Assembly: GCF_016446285.1 (NCBI RefSeq)
Contig: NZ_CP054140.1
Location: 1,159,501 to 1,223,500 of the forward strand
Origin: Desulfobulbus oligotrophicus
Lineage (GTDB): Bacteria > Desulfobacterota > Desulfobulbia > Desulfobulbales > Desulfobulbaceae
Direction: 5' to 3'
Length of the DNA: 64,000 nt
This document shows, piece by piece, positions 34,601-42,984 of the stretch. The notes under the pieces were generated by a model. It searched no databases. It was not told the origin of the DNA and saw only the letters and a list, made by a program, of their open reading frames with translations. Both the position numbers and the translations under genes were made by a program. Within the stretch, counting starts at the first letter, position 1; the number at the start of each line of letters is the position of its first letter.

Positions 34601-35640
34601 ATAAACGTGTGGCCCTGGGCCTTTTTTCAGGAGGATTGGATTCGATTCTTGCGTGTCGTCTTGTGGCTGCTCAAGGAATACGGGTCATTGGTCTTCAATT
34701 CGTCACTCCGTTTTTTAATGAGGAGCTGCCGGCCCGACAAAAGGAGTATGCAGGTGAGGTCTACAGCAGGTACGGTCTGGAAGTACAGCTTGTTGACATG
34801 AGCTCTGATTATATGCATCTGCTCGACAAACCGGTTTATGGTTTTGGTAAACACTTTAATCCGTGCATTGACTGCAAGATCATGATGCTGTCTAAGGCAC
34901 GTGAACTGTTGCCACGATATGGAGCATCCTTTCTTGTCAGCGGTGAAGTGATCGGGCAACGGCCCATGTCACAGCGGCGGGATGCTCTACGTGTGATTGA
35001 GCGTGATGCCGGCTGCGACGGTTTACTCTTGCGACCGCTTTGTGCGCAGCTGCTGCCGCCGACCCGCCCTGAAATCGAGGGGATCGTTGATCGCAACCAG
35101 CTGTACGCTTTTTCCGGACGAGGACGAAAGCAGCAGCGGCAGCTTGCCGAACAACTCGGTGTTACTGATTATCCTGCACCTGCGGGTGGTTGCATGCTGA
35201 CTGATCCCAACCTGGCTAGACGGTTCAGGCAGTACTACAGTGGTGTTTTCCCCTGTGGCGAGCAGCGAAGTGCTGAGGATATCCGTTTGTTGACCTTTGG
35301 CCGTCAGTTTAAGCTTGATAAGGATGTCTGGTTTATTCTCGGCAGAGACGAGCGTGAAAACAATCGGTTGGCATCTTTGCGCGGTATCGATGACTGGCTT
35401 GTGAGCATGACTTCACGTCCCGGTCCCCTTGGTTTAGTCCGTCATGCGCAAAGCATGCTGGCACGGTCCGCTGCAGAAAGGGAGATGATCCCCCGCTTGG
35501 CCGGCCTGGTTGTGCGTTTTGGGAAAAAGGGATGTGATGGCCGGGAAAGCGCGGAAGTGGTTTTTGATAAAGGTGATGAGCAGGAGCTCGGCATCTTTTC
35601 ACCTGTAACAGAGGAAGAAGTCAATTCATGGCGAGTGTAG
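34597..35640 (+). CDS. PP-loop ATPase, ThiI/MnmA-like tRNA-thiolation family
   Basis: A 347-residue protein. The N-terminal PP-loop SGGLDS (residues 11-16) is that of tRNA 2-thiouridylase/ThiI-like adenylating enzymes. Cysteines in NPCIDCK and in PAGGCML, plus the FGKHFNPC and VSGEVIGQRPMSQ segments, fit a tRNA-thiolating enzyme. The C-terminal part (about 230-347) is not part of MnmA and may be an RNA-binding domain of NFACT-R type. Such genes in related bacteria are often labelled ThiI or thiouridylase. The start overlaps recN (ATGA) and the stop overlaps the next gene by 13 bases. Substrate not proven. Confidence 0.7.
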   Translation: MNKRVALGLFSGGLDSILACRLVAAQGIRVIGLQFVTPFFNEELPARQKEYAGEVYSRYGLEVQLVDMSSDYMHLLDKPVYGFGKHFNPCIDCKIMMLSKARELLPRYGASFLVSGEVIGQRPMSQRRDALRVIERDAGCDGLLLRPLCAQLLPPTRPEIEGIVDRNQLYAFSGRGRKQQRQLAEQLGVTDYPAPAGGCMLTDPNLARRFRQYYSGVFPCGEQRSAEDIRLLTFGRQFKLDKDVWFILGRDERENNRLASLRGIDDWLVSMTSRPGPLGLVRHAQSMLARSAAEREMIPRLAGLVVRFGKKGCDGRESAEVVFDKGDEQELGIFSPVTEEEVNSWRV

Positions 35641-37160
35641 ACGCACCGGTAATGCCCCGGCTTACCGGGGAGCAGGTTCTTGCAGTCTTGCCGCAGGAGA
35701 TGAAAAAAGCGCTGTCAGCGTTGCAGCAGCAGTTTGGAGGACCTCTGTATCTGGCCGGGGGAGTGGTGCGAGATCTGTTGCGCAAACATATCCCTGTGGA
35801 TATTGACCTGACGGTAGCCGCAGGTGCGTCCATCCGGGCTGAACGTCTGGCCGAACTGCTTGGAGGCACTTTTGTATCTCTGAAACAGGAAGAAGATACC
35901 GCACGAGTTGTCTACCACAACATGACGGTTGATTTTTCCGCCTATCGTCAGGAAACAGCGACTATTGTTGAAGATTTAAGGTGTCGGGATTTAACGATCA
36001 ATGCCCTGGCAATACGATTGGACACACTTTTGGAAGCATCTCCTGAACTGTGGCCCAACCCTGTTGTGATCCTTGATCCCTCCACCGGACTTGCCGATTT
36101 GCAGCAAGGAGTGCTCCGGGTCGTACATGCAGAGAGCTTTTCCAGTGATCCTCTTCGGCTGCTGCGGGTATTCCGCTTTGCCGGCACCCTGGGATATACC
36201 GTGGAGCACGAAACAATGGACCTGGTACGCCGGCAGTGCTCCATGATAGCAACAGCTGCCGCGGAACGCATTGCCCATGAGCTGGATCTGATCATGTCCG
36301 GTTCAAGAGCGTATGCAACGGTGGCCCTGATGGCAGAGTGTGGACTGCTCTGGCATATTATTCCGGACCTGGCGACAGGTATCGGTATGGTGCAACCTGA
36401 AAGCCATCATCTCGATGTCTGGAACCACAGCCTGGAAACACTTCGTCAGGCGGAACGTGTGCTTGCTGAACCAGACACCTTTTTTCCTGCAGCAGGTGAG
36501 ATCATGGCAGCGTATCTCAACAGCGCAACTCGTTGCTTAGAGCTGAAATGGGCTGCTCTGCTGCATGATCTCGGCAAACCAGCTACGCATGCGCTGCAGA
36601 CCGACAACGGAAATCGCATCACCTTTTACCGGCATGATCAGGTCGGCTCGCAGATGTTTGATGACCTGGCTCGGGGGTTACGATGGAGCAATGAACAGAG
36701 AACACGGGTAGGGCGATTGATTGCGGAGCATATGCGTCCATTTCATCTTGCAAACCTTGCCCGGGCCGATGGATTGACTCTACGGGCTGCCATCCGCATG
36801 ATTCGCAAGAATGAAGAGCAGCTTCCGGGGTTGTTTGTTCTGGCCATGGCTGATAGTCTGGCCGGGCAGGGGGTGGGGTGCATCAAGAGTATGGAGGCTG
36901 AACTGGCATGGTTGTACCGGCATCTGGAGAAGATTCGGCAACTGCACATTGTTCCTCAGAAAACAGTTCCTCCGTTACTGACAGGCAATGACCTCATCAG
37001 GGAACTGCATCTCAGTCCCGGCCCACTGTTTAAACGGATTTTGGATACAGTTGAAGAAAGACGCATGACAGGCGAGGTGACGGACAGAGCCACTGCCCTC
37101 AATTTGGCAAAAAACCTGGTCGACCGTCAGATGTCCGACCGTAACGTGAATGAGGGATAA
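35628..37160 (+). CDS. CCA tRNA nucleotidyltransferase/poly(A) polymerase-type enzyme with HD domain
   Basis: A 510-residue class II nucleotidyltransferase. The head domain has GGVVRDLL followed by the catalytic VDIDLTV and the RDLTINALA block; the SSDPLRLLRVFRFAG neck is typical. A C-terminal HD domain with ALLHDLGKPATH (about 305-320) follows. Full length with an HD domain suggests CCA end repair, but a poly(A) polymerase role cannot be excluded. It overlaps the PP-loop gene by 13 bases, grouping tRNA-processing genes. Confidence 0.85.
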   Translation: MASVDAPVMPRLTGEQVLAVLPQEMKKALSALQQQFGGPLYLAGGVVRDLLRKHIPVDIDLTVAAGASIRAERLAELLGGTFVSLKQEEDTARVVYHNMTVDFSAYRQETATIVEDLRCRDLTINALAIRLDTLLEASPELWPNPVVILDPSTGLADLQQGVLRVVHAESFSSDPLRLLRVFRFAGTLGYTVEHETMDLVRRQCSMIATAAAERIAHELDLIMSGSRAYATVALMAECGLLWHIIPDLATGIGMVQPESHHLDVWNHSLETLRQAERVLAEPDTFFPAAGEIMAAYLNSATRCLELKWAALLHDLGKPATHALQTDNGNRITFYRHDQVGSQMFDDLARGLRWSNEQRTRVGRLIAEHMRPFHLANLARADGLTLRAAIRMIRKNEEQLPGLFVLAMADSLAGQGVGCIKSMEAELAWLYRHLEKIRQLHIVPQKTVPPLLTGNDLIRELHLSPGPLFKRILDTVEERRMTGEVTDRATALNLAKNLVDRQMSDRNVNEG

Positions 37161-37165
37161 CGCAG

Positions 37166-37777
37166 GTGCGTAAAGTACAGGACTATTATTTTAAGAAAGC
37201 CAAAAAAGACAACTACCCGGCCCGATCCATCTACAAACTTGAAGAGGCACAACTCAAGTACAAGTTCTTGAAACCAGGCCAACGGGTACTTGATGTCGGC
37301 TGCCATCCCGGGAGCTGGAGCCTCTATTCAGCCTCTGTTGTTGGTGAGCATGGTCTCGTGGTGGGGGTTGATCTGCAGCACACGGAGATAGTGGTACAAA
37401 AATCGCATGCTGAAATTCATTGGCTTTGTTATGATGTGTGTTCCGTAGAATTTGTCGATTATGTACGGGAGCATTGGCCCGGTTTTCATGTGCTGCTGAG
37501 TGACATGGCACCGCGTACCACAGGAACCCGGCATGCCGACCATCAACAGTCGCTCAGGTTGGCCCGACGTGTAACAGAATTGGCATCTTTCTTCTTGTAT
37601 GACAACGGTACGTTGTACTGCAAGGTCTTCCAGGGTGAGGACTTCCCTGTTTTTGTGCAGGAATGCAAAGAGATGTTTGCAACTGTAAAGGTGGTAAAAC
37701 CGAAAAGTTCGCGTCTGGAAAGCCGGGAAGTTTTTGTTTTGGGCCAAGGTTACCGGAGGATGACGTGTTGTGGCTAG
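37166..37777 (+). CDS. rlmE: 23S rRNA 2'-O-methyltransferase RlmE (FtsJ/RrmJ)
   Basis: A 203-residue SAM-dependent enzyme that methylates U2552 of 23S rRNA in E. coli. The tetrad K-D-K-E is visible in ARSIYKLEE, LLSDMAP, YCKVFQG and SREVFVLG. The SAM loop is VLDVGCHPGSWS, where Gly-Cys-His replaces the more common Gly-Ala-Ala/Ala-Pro. It starts with GTG five bases after the preceding stop. Confidence 0.92.
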   Translation: MRKVQDYYFKKAKKDNYPARSIYKLEEAQLKYKFLKPGQRVLDVGCHPGSWSLYSASVVGEHGLVVGVDLQHTEIVVQKSHAEIHWLCYDVCSVEFVDYVREHWPGFHVLLSDMAPRTTGTRHADHQQSLRLARRVTELASFFLYDNGTLYCKVFQGEDFPVFVQECKEMFATVKVVKPKSSRLESREVFVLGQGYRRMTCCG

Positions 37778-37811
37778 AATAACCGGAATTTGATTTCAAA
37801 GGAGTTTGCAC

Positions 37812-38561
37812 GTGGCAGGACATTCGAAGTGGAGTACGATTAAACGCAAAAAAGGGGCTAATGATGCCAAGCGCGGTAAGATCTTCACCAAGCTGATCAG
37901 AGAGATCACCATTGCTGCCAAGACAGGCGGAGGTGATCCGGAGGGGAATCCGCGTCTGCGAAGTGCCATTACAGCAGCCAAGGGTGAGAACATGCCCAAG
38001 GACAACATCGATCGTGCCATTAAAAAAGGTACCGGAGATCTTGGCGGCGCTGTCTATGAGGAGATTATGTATGAGGGGTATGGCCCCGGCGGTGTGGCGG
38101 TTCTCGTTGAAACCATGACCGATAATAAAAATCGGACCGTTGCCGATATCCGCCATTTTTTTGCCAAAAGCGGTGGGAATCTCGGGGAATTCGGTTGTGT
38201 GGCCTGGATGTTTGACAGAAAGGGAACACTCACTGTTGATAAGGATGCTGCCAGTGAAGACGAGCTGATGGATGCGGCCCTGGAGGCCGGCGCTGAAGAC
38301 GTGGTGGAAGAAGAAGAATCCTTTCAGGTTATTACCTCACCGGAAACCTTTAACGATGTTGTTGAATATCTGGAAAAGGCAGCGGTTTCCTTTACGGGTG
38401 CGGAATTAGCCATGATTCCCAAGAATACCGTTGAAGTGGTCGAAGAGCAGGCAGCGAAATCATTGCTGCGCTTACTTGAAAGTCTTGAAGATCACGATGA
38501 TGTGCAGAAAGTACACGCCAACTTTGATATTTCCGACGATTTAATGGAACAACTGTCGTAG
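37812..38561 (+). CDS. YebC/PmpR-family protein
   Basis: A 249-residue member of the YebC/TACO1 family, with the N-terminal [21 protein letters not shown] block and [11 protein letters not shown]-like [16 protein letters not shown]. Members act as transcription regulators or as translation factors for proline-rich stretches. It uses a GTG at 37812 with AAAGGAG seven bases upstream; the frame opens at a TTG at 37806, too close to that site. It lies directly before ruvC, as in many genomes. Confidence 0.93.
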   Translation: MAGHSKWSTIKRKKGANDAKRGKIFTKLIREITIAAKTGGGDPEGNPRLRSAITAAKGENMPKDNIDRAIKKGTGDLGGAVYEEIMYEGYGPGGVAVLVETMTDNKNRTVADIRHFFAKSGGNLGEFGCVAWMFDRKGTLTVDKDAASEDELMDAALEAGAEDVVEEEESFQVITSPETFNDVVEYLEKAAVSFTGAELAMIPKNTVEVVEEQAAKSLLRLLESLEDHDDVQKVHANFDISDDLMEQLS

Positions 38562-38576
38562 ACGGTTTTGGTCTGG

Positions 38577-39128
38577 ATGCGAATATTAGGTGTTGACCCC
38601 GGGTCACGGACAACAGGTTATGGAGTCGTTGCCGCCGAAGGATCAAAGGTTTCGTTTATTGCCTGCGGCACTATTCGTACCGGAAGAGAAACCGATTTTT
38701 CTCGTCGACTTTTAACCATCTTTCAAGATCTGTGTGCAGTGATCAGCCAGTACAGCCCTGATGTAGCTGCGGTCGAGGATATGTACGTTGATCGCAACCC
38801 GCGTTCTGCATTGAAACTCGGTCAGGCTCGTGGTGCTGCGGTGGTTGCTGCTCAGCACTGCAATCTGTCTGTTTATGATTATCCTGCCCGGCTCGTCAAG
38901 CAGTCTGTCGTGGGGTACGGACGTGCAGACAAGGACCAGGTACAGCATATGGTCCGCGTCCTGTTGGGGTTGAACAAAACTCCTTCTACCGACGCTGCCG
39001 ATGCTTTGGCTGTTGCCATCTGTCATGCCCATCGGGCCCCGATACTGAGCCGTTCACAGGGAGGACAGCCCGGCGACGCTGCCTTTGATCGTTTATCCCA
39101 TTGTTATGCAGTCACAAAACAACGATGA
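38577..39128 (+). CDS. ruvC: Holliday junction endonuclease RuvC
   Basis: A 183-residue resolvase. The four acidic catalytic residues are visible as Asp7 (ILGVDPG), Glu67 (AAVEDMY), Asp139 and Asp142 (STDAADALA). The start ATG at 38577 gives the conserved MRILGVDPG N-terminus; the frame opens at a TTG at 38568. The stop overlaps ruvA by four bases. Confidence 0.96.
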   Translation: MRILGVDPGSRTTGYGVVAAEGSKVSFIACGTIRTGRETDFSRRLLTIFQDLCAVISQYSPDVAAVEDMYVDRNPRSALKLGQARGAAVVAAQHCNLSVYDYPARLVKQSVVGYGRADKDQVQHMVRVLLGLNKTPSTDAADALAVAICHAHRAPILSRSQGGQPGDAAFDRLSHCYAVTKQR

Positions 39129-39751
39129 TAGCTTCACTCAACGGTAGTCTCCTTGCCAAAAGCCCTGGGACAGTGGTTGTTGATGTCGGGGGTGTCGGTT
39201 ACGAGGTGTTTATCTCCAGCCGTACCTATGACATGCTTCCGGAAAATGGGCAGGTCTGTTCTCTTTTTATTCAAACAGTGGTTCGTGCAGATGCCATCAA
39301 CCTCTTTGGTTTCAGTAAAAAAGAGGAGAAAGAACTGTTTCTGCTGTTGATAGCTGTTTCCGGAATAGGGCCAAAGCTGGCGTTAACCATTCTTTCCGGT
39401 ATTGGTGTGGGTGAGTTTTGCCAGGCAATTATGGCAAAAGATCTGGCACGCCTGACCACATTTCCCGGGATCGGCAAGAAAACCGCGCAGCGGCTTTGTG
39501 TTGAGCTGGCGGAAAAAGTAGACGGTTTGTCCGGTTCTGACGCCGGCGCTTCGGCTGTACCCCGGATGTCGGACACACCGACAATAAATGTTATGGGTGA
39601 TGCTGTCTCGGCTTTGATCAATTTGGGGTATCCTCAGGCAACGGCCTGGCAGGTTCTGCGAACTGTTGAAGAACAGCTTGCCGGCGAGGTTGAGTCGCCG
39701 CCGGTTGAAGAGCTCATCAGGCGGGCGCTTCGTTTATTGGCAGCGCGCTAG
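39125..39751 (+). CDS. ruvA: Holliday junction branch-migration protein RuvA
   Basis: A 208-residue RuvA with N-terminal OB fold (MIASLNGSL...VDVGGVGYEV), two helix-hairpin-helix motifs (VSGIGPKLALTIL, FPGIGKKTAQRL) and the C-terminal RuvB-binding domain (SALINLGYPQATAW). It starts at the ATG overlapping the ruvC stop. Confidence 0.97.
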   Translation: MIASLNGSLLAKSPGTVVVDVGGVGYEVFISSRTYDMLPENGQVCSLFIQTVVRADAINLFGFSKKEEKELFLLLIAVSGIGPKLALTILSGIGVGEFCQAIMAKDLARLTTFPGIGKKTAQRLCVELAEKVDGLSGSDAGASAVPRMSDTPTINVMGDAVSALINLGYPQATAWQVLRTVEEQLAGEVESPPVEELIRRALRLLAAR

Positions 39752-39783
39752 GTGGCTTGGCAGCGCAGTAAAGAGAAGGGGCC

Positions 39784-40851
39784 ATGAAACAGGAAGAAAA
39801 CCTGATCAGTAACCGGTTGGTAAGCGGCGACTCCCTGCAGGAAGATCTGCAGTTGGGTGTCGACATTCGACCGAGGCGTTTAGACGAGTATATCGGTCAG
39901 GATCAGGTGAAAAAAAATCTGCAGGTTTTTATTCAGGCAGCTCTCCAGCGTCGTGAAGCACTTGATCATGTGTTGTTTCATGGTTTCCCCGGTCTTGGCA
40001 AAACCACGTTGGCTTACATCATTGCCAACGAGATGGGGGCAGGTATCAAGGTGACCTCGGGCCCGGTGATTGAACGACCTGGGGATCTTGCCGCTATCCT
40101 TACCGGCCTGCAGGTCGGTGATGTTCTTTTCATCGACGAAATTCACCGTCTTAACCATGTGGTTGAGGAGATCCTTTACCCGGCCATGGAAGATTTTCAG
40201 CTTGACCTGGTGATTGGTCAGGGACCGGGAGCCAGATCTGTCAAGATGGATCTGCCGCCTTTCACGCTTGTGGGGGCTACAACCAGAGCCGGTTTGTTGA
40301 CGCCGCCGCTTCGTGATCGATTCGGTGTCATGTTGCGACTTGATTACTATTCACCGGAGCAGCTGGTTACGATAATACAGCGTGCCGCCCGCGTCTTTAA
40401 CATAAAAATTGATGACGATGGCGCCATGGAACTGGGGCGCCGTTCCCGTGGAACGCCACGAATTGCCAATCGATTGCTGCGCCGGGTTCGTGATTTTTCC
40501 GAGGTTGGTGGACATGCCGTAATTTCGCGGGAGGTCGCTGATCAGGCTTTGCGTATGCTCAATGTTGATCCGCTTGGACTTGATGAGATGGATCGTAAAA
40601 TCTTGCTGACACTGATGGAGAAATTCCAGGGCGGACCCATTGGTCTGGAGACCCTGTCAACCGCTGTGTGTGAAGAAAAAAACACCCTGGAAGACGTGTA
40701 TGAACCTTTTCTCATCCAATCAGGCTTTCTGATGCGCACTCCCCGTGGACGTGTGGCAACTCCCCTTGCCTACGAACATTTTGGTCTCCCGGTTCGTGTC
40801 AATACACAGCAACAACCTGGTCTGTTTGACGATCCTGAAGAAAATTTATGA
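39784..40851 (+). CDS. ruvB: Holliday junction branch-migration helicase RuvB
   Basis: A 355-residue AAA+ motor. Residues include [16 protein letters not shown], a Walker [11 protein letters not shown], Walker [12 protein letters not shown], sensor 1 LVGATTRAG and the arginine-finger region [14 protein letters not shown]. The Walker A loop has Phe in place of the usual first Pro of HGPPGLGKTT. An AGAGAAGGGGCC stretch precedes the ATG. Confidence 0.97.
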   Translation: MKQEENLISNRLVSGDSLQEDLQLGVDIRPRRLDEYIGQDQVKKNLQVFIQAALQRREALDHVLFHGFPGLGKTTLAYIIANEMGAGIKVTSGPVIERPGDLAAILTGLQVGDVLFIDEIHRLNHVVEEILYPAMEDFQLDLVIGQGPGARSVKMDLPPFTLVGATTRAGLLTPPLRDRFGVMLRLDYYSPEQLVTIIQRAARVFNIKIDDDGAMELGRRSRGTPRIANRLLRRVRDFSEVGGHAVISREVADQALRMLNVDPLGLDEMDRKILLTLMEKFQGGPIGLETLSTAVCEEKNTLEDVYEPFLIQSGFLMRTPRGRVATPLAYEHFGLPVRVNTQQQPGLFDDPEENL

Positions 40852-41087
40852 AGTAGTTCTCCTATTTTTTTATACACCCCCTTCTCTTTTCCCTCCCATT
40901 CTTTACAGTTTTCCCCATCCATAAGTCTCTACCCCTCGCCACCCCAGTACTGTTCCTTCTGTTCAGCGCGAACGATTGCTGTCTAAAGCCAGCTCCTGTT
41001 TTGACATTGTTCTGAATTTCCGTTTCTTTTACGCATGTGTGAGCCAGGGGATCGGGTAGTCTGTTTTTTGGAGGTCAGTATTTTTTC
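40852..41087. other. Intergenic region between ruvB and the dcw promoter
   Basis: No gene is visible. The plus strand just after ruvB is pyrimidine-rich (40860-40920). The minus-strand frame at 40983-41279 overlaps the promoter, operator and mraZ start and is rejected. No clear ruvB terminator is seen. Confidence 0.4.
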
Positions 41088-41114
41088 TTGACTCCAAAGT
41101 CGTGTTCGTATACA
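41088..41114 (+). promoter_or_regulatory. Predicted promoter of the dcw cluster
   Basis: TTGACT (41088-41093) and TATACA (41109-41114) are 15 bases apart, slightly short for sigma70. It lies 15 bases before the MraZ-type repeat array, so a repressor on the array would block the early transcribed region. Confidence 0.45.
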
Positions 41115-41128
41115 AAGTGACCGTGAGG

Positions 41129-41163
41129 TGGTGGAAAGTGGTGCAAAATGGGTTAGAGTGGTT
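41129..41163 (+). promoter_or_regulatory. MraZ operator: four TGG repeats at 10-bp spacing
   Basis: TGGTG (41129), TGGTG (41139), TGGGT (41149) and TGGTT (41159) start at exactly 10-base intervals with 5-base spacers. E. coli MraZ is known to bind direct TGGGN repeats separated by five bases in front of its own gene. The array sits 40 bases before mraZ. Confidence 0.7.
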
Positions 41164-41202
41164 TTTGAGCCCAAGCTCTTCTGTTGAGGAAGCAAAGACA
41201 CA

Positions 41203-41655
41203 GTGTCGCGGTTTCGGAGTCTTTCGAGGCATACCCTGGATTCCAAGGGTCGGTTAATTATCCCGGTACCATTGCGCAAGGTGCTTCGCGATCGCTACGA
41301 CTCTGAAGACCTGATTGTAACACATTGGGTTGAGTGTCTCCGTGTCTACCCGGTTGTTGAGTGGGAGGCGGTCGAAGAAAGGCTGTTGACAGGCGAAAGT
41401 GCTACTCCGGAATTTGCGCAATTTGCCCGTTACGCCATAGCCGGTGTCTGCGAGTGCTCTGTGGATAAACAGGGTCGCATCCTGGTGCCTCCGACTTTAC
41501 GTTCTGAAATGGAAATAGGGAAGGAAGTGGCGGTTGTCGGCATGCTGAGGCATTTTGAGATCTGGGACCAGCAGGCATGGCATGCAGAGGCGGCAGATGC
41601 CAAGCAGAATTACCCCATTGTGAAACCAGACCTTCAGCGTCTCCGTATTTTTTGA
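41203..41655 (+). CDS. mraZ: Division/cell-wall cluster regulator MraZ
   Basis: A 150-residue AbrB-like regulator with two MraZ repeats, each with the DxxxR signature: LDSKGRLIIPVPLR and VDKQGRILVPPTLR. It begins with GTG; GAGGA lies 12 bases upstream. It is the first gene of the cluster and likely represses it through the TGG array upstream. Confidence 0.94.
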   Translation: MSRFRSLSRHTLDSKGRLIIPVPLRKVLRDRYDSEDLIVTHWVECLRVYPVVEWEAVEERLLTGESATPEFAQFARYAIAGVCECSVDKQGRILVPPTLRSEMEIGKEVAVVGMLRHFEIWDQQAWHAEAADAKQNYPIVKPDLQRLRIF

Positions 41656-41668
41656 TTGTTCGTCTTCT

Positions 41669-42562
41669 ATGTACCATGCGCAACGACCTGTTCATACTCC
41701 TGTGCTGCTGGATGAGGTGGTTGCATGGTTGCAGTTGCGACAGGATGGTCTGTATGTTGACGGCACAATTGGCCTGGGGGGACATGCCGAAGCGATCTTG
41801 GATGGTTCCGGTCCGAATGGGCACCTCATCGGTTTTGAATGGGACCGGAATGCTGCTGCCCTGGCAATAGATCGGTTGTCTCGTTTTGGTGACCGGGTGC
41901 AGGTTGTTCAGACCTCCTATGTTAACCTGGTGAGTGAGCTCGCCCGTTTGGGAGTGCAGGGCATTGACGGTTTGGTTGTTGACTTAGGTGTTTCTTCGCT
42001 GCAGCTGGACAGTCCTGAGCGCGGGTTCAGTTTTCAGCTGGATGGTGCACTTGACATGCGGATGGATCAGCGTAATCCGCAAACTGCTGCTGCTCTGGTT
42101 GCCCGGCTTTCAGAGGGACAGCTGGCGGATGTTTTCTACCACTTTGGGGAAGAGCGACAGGCCCGTCGGATAGCCCGTTTTTTGGTGCAGGCCCGGCAAA
42201 AAGAGCCGATCACGACAACGGCCCGGTTGGCAGCGATTGTGGCTGAAGCAATTCCAAAGAGATATCATCCGCTGAAAGTGCACGTAGCAACGAAAGTGTT
42301 TCAGGCTCTTCGGATTGCCGTCAACACCGAGCTGGTTAACCTGGCCGACCTTCTTGCCGGCGCCCCGGAGGTTTTGCGTAAGGGGGCTCGGATTTGTGTG
42401 ATCACCTTTCATTCGTTGGAGGATCGCATGGTCAAACGGGCCTTTGCAGACAATCCGGCATACAGGGTGCTTACCAGACATCCGGTGGAGGTTTCGCGTG
42501 CAGAAGTTGAACGAAATCCACGTTCACGGAGCGCCAAGTTGCGGGTTGCCGCTCGGGTCTGA
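41669..42562 (+). CDS. rsmH: 16S rRNA (cytosine1402-N4)-methyltransferase RsmH
   Basis: A 297-residue SAM-dependent enzyme (MraW). The motifs HTPVLLDEVV, VDGTIGLGGHAEAIL, VDLGVSSLQLD, the ERGFSFQLDGALDMRMD block and ICVITFHSLEDRMVK are all diagnostic. It follows mraZ by 13 bases. Confidence 0.96.
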   Translation: MYHAQRPVHTPVLLDEVVAWLQLRQDGLYVDGTIGLGGHAEAILDGSGPNGHLIGFEWDRNAAALAIDRLSRFGDRVQVVQTSYVNLVSELARLGVQGIDGLVVDLGVSSLQLDSPERGFSFQLDGALDMRMDQRNPQTAAALVARLSEGQLADVFYHFGEERQARRIARFLVQARQKEPITTTARLAAIVAEAIPKRYHPLKVHVATKVFQALRIAVNTELVNLADLLAGAPEVLRKGARICVITFHSLEDRMVKRAFADNPAYRVLTRHPVEVSRAEVERNPRSRSAKLRVAARV

Positions 42563-42615
42563 AGAGAGTGGCGAGAGAAAAGCCATGGAGACAAACGAAT
42601 TTTGGAGGTGAGTTT

Positions 42616-42978
42616 ATGACACCAACTGTTGGCGTGCAAACATTCAAACCCCGGCAACAGATTTTTACTCAAGAGCGCACTCAGGTGTCATCACAGTTTT
42701 GTTGCATCCTGTCGATTGTACAGACCAGAGTTTTTGCAGTTGTCGCCCTTGTCGTTCTGGTGCTCGGTATTGGTCTGACACAGATTATACAGACTGCAAT
42801 GAGTGATCTGCAGGAAAGAGCGAGCCATCTGCGATCTGGAAATATAGCTGTTGCAAATGAAAATGTTCGTCTGTTGGCTACCCGGGCCCAGTTGTCTTCA
42901 AAGGCACAGGTGATAGCTCTCGCCGGAACCAGATTGCACCTGTTTGAACCTGATCAAAAGCAGGTGCGTCGGATGTAG
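42616..42978 (+). CDS. ftsL: FtsL-like division protein
   Basis: A 120-residue bitopic protein with one transmembrane helix (about 37-58) followed by a heptad-like periplasmic stretch (SDLQERASHLRSGNIAVANENVRLL), as in FtsL. Sequence alone is weak; position between rsmH and ftsI-like carries the call. The start is the ATG at 42616, with GGAGGTGA at 42604-42611. The frame opens upstream at 42568. FtsL normally forms FtsQLB and activates FtsWI. Confidence 0.8.
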   Translation: MTPTVGVQTFKPRQQIFTQERTQVSSQFCCILSIVQTRVFAVVALVVLVLGIGLTQIIQTAMSDLQERASHLRSGNIAVANENVRLLATRAQLSSKAQVIALAGTRLHLFEPDQKQVRRM

Positions 42979-42984
42979 TTGAAA

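Noticed and set aside
40983-41279. A 98-codon minus-strand frame upstream of mraZ
   Set aside because: It covers the promoter, the TGG array and the start of mraZ; its product has no recognisable features.
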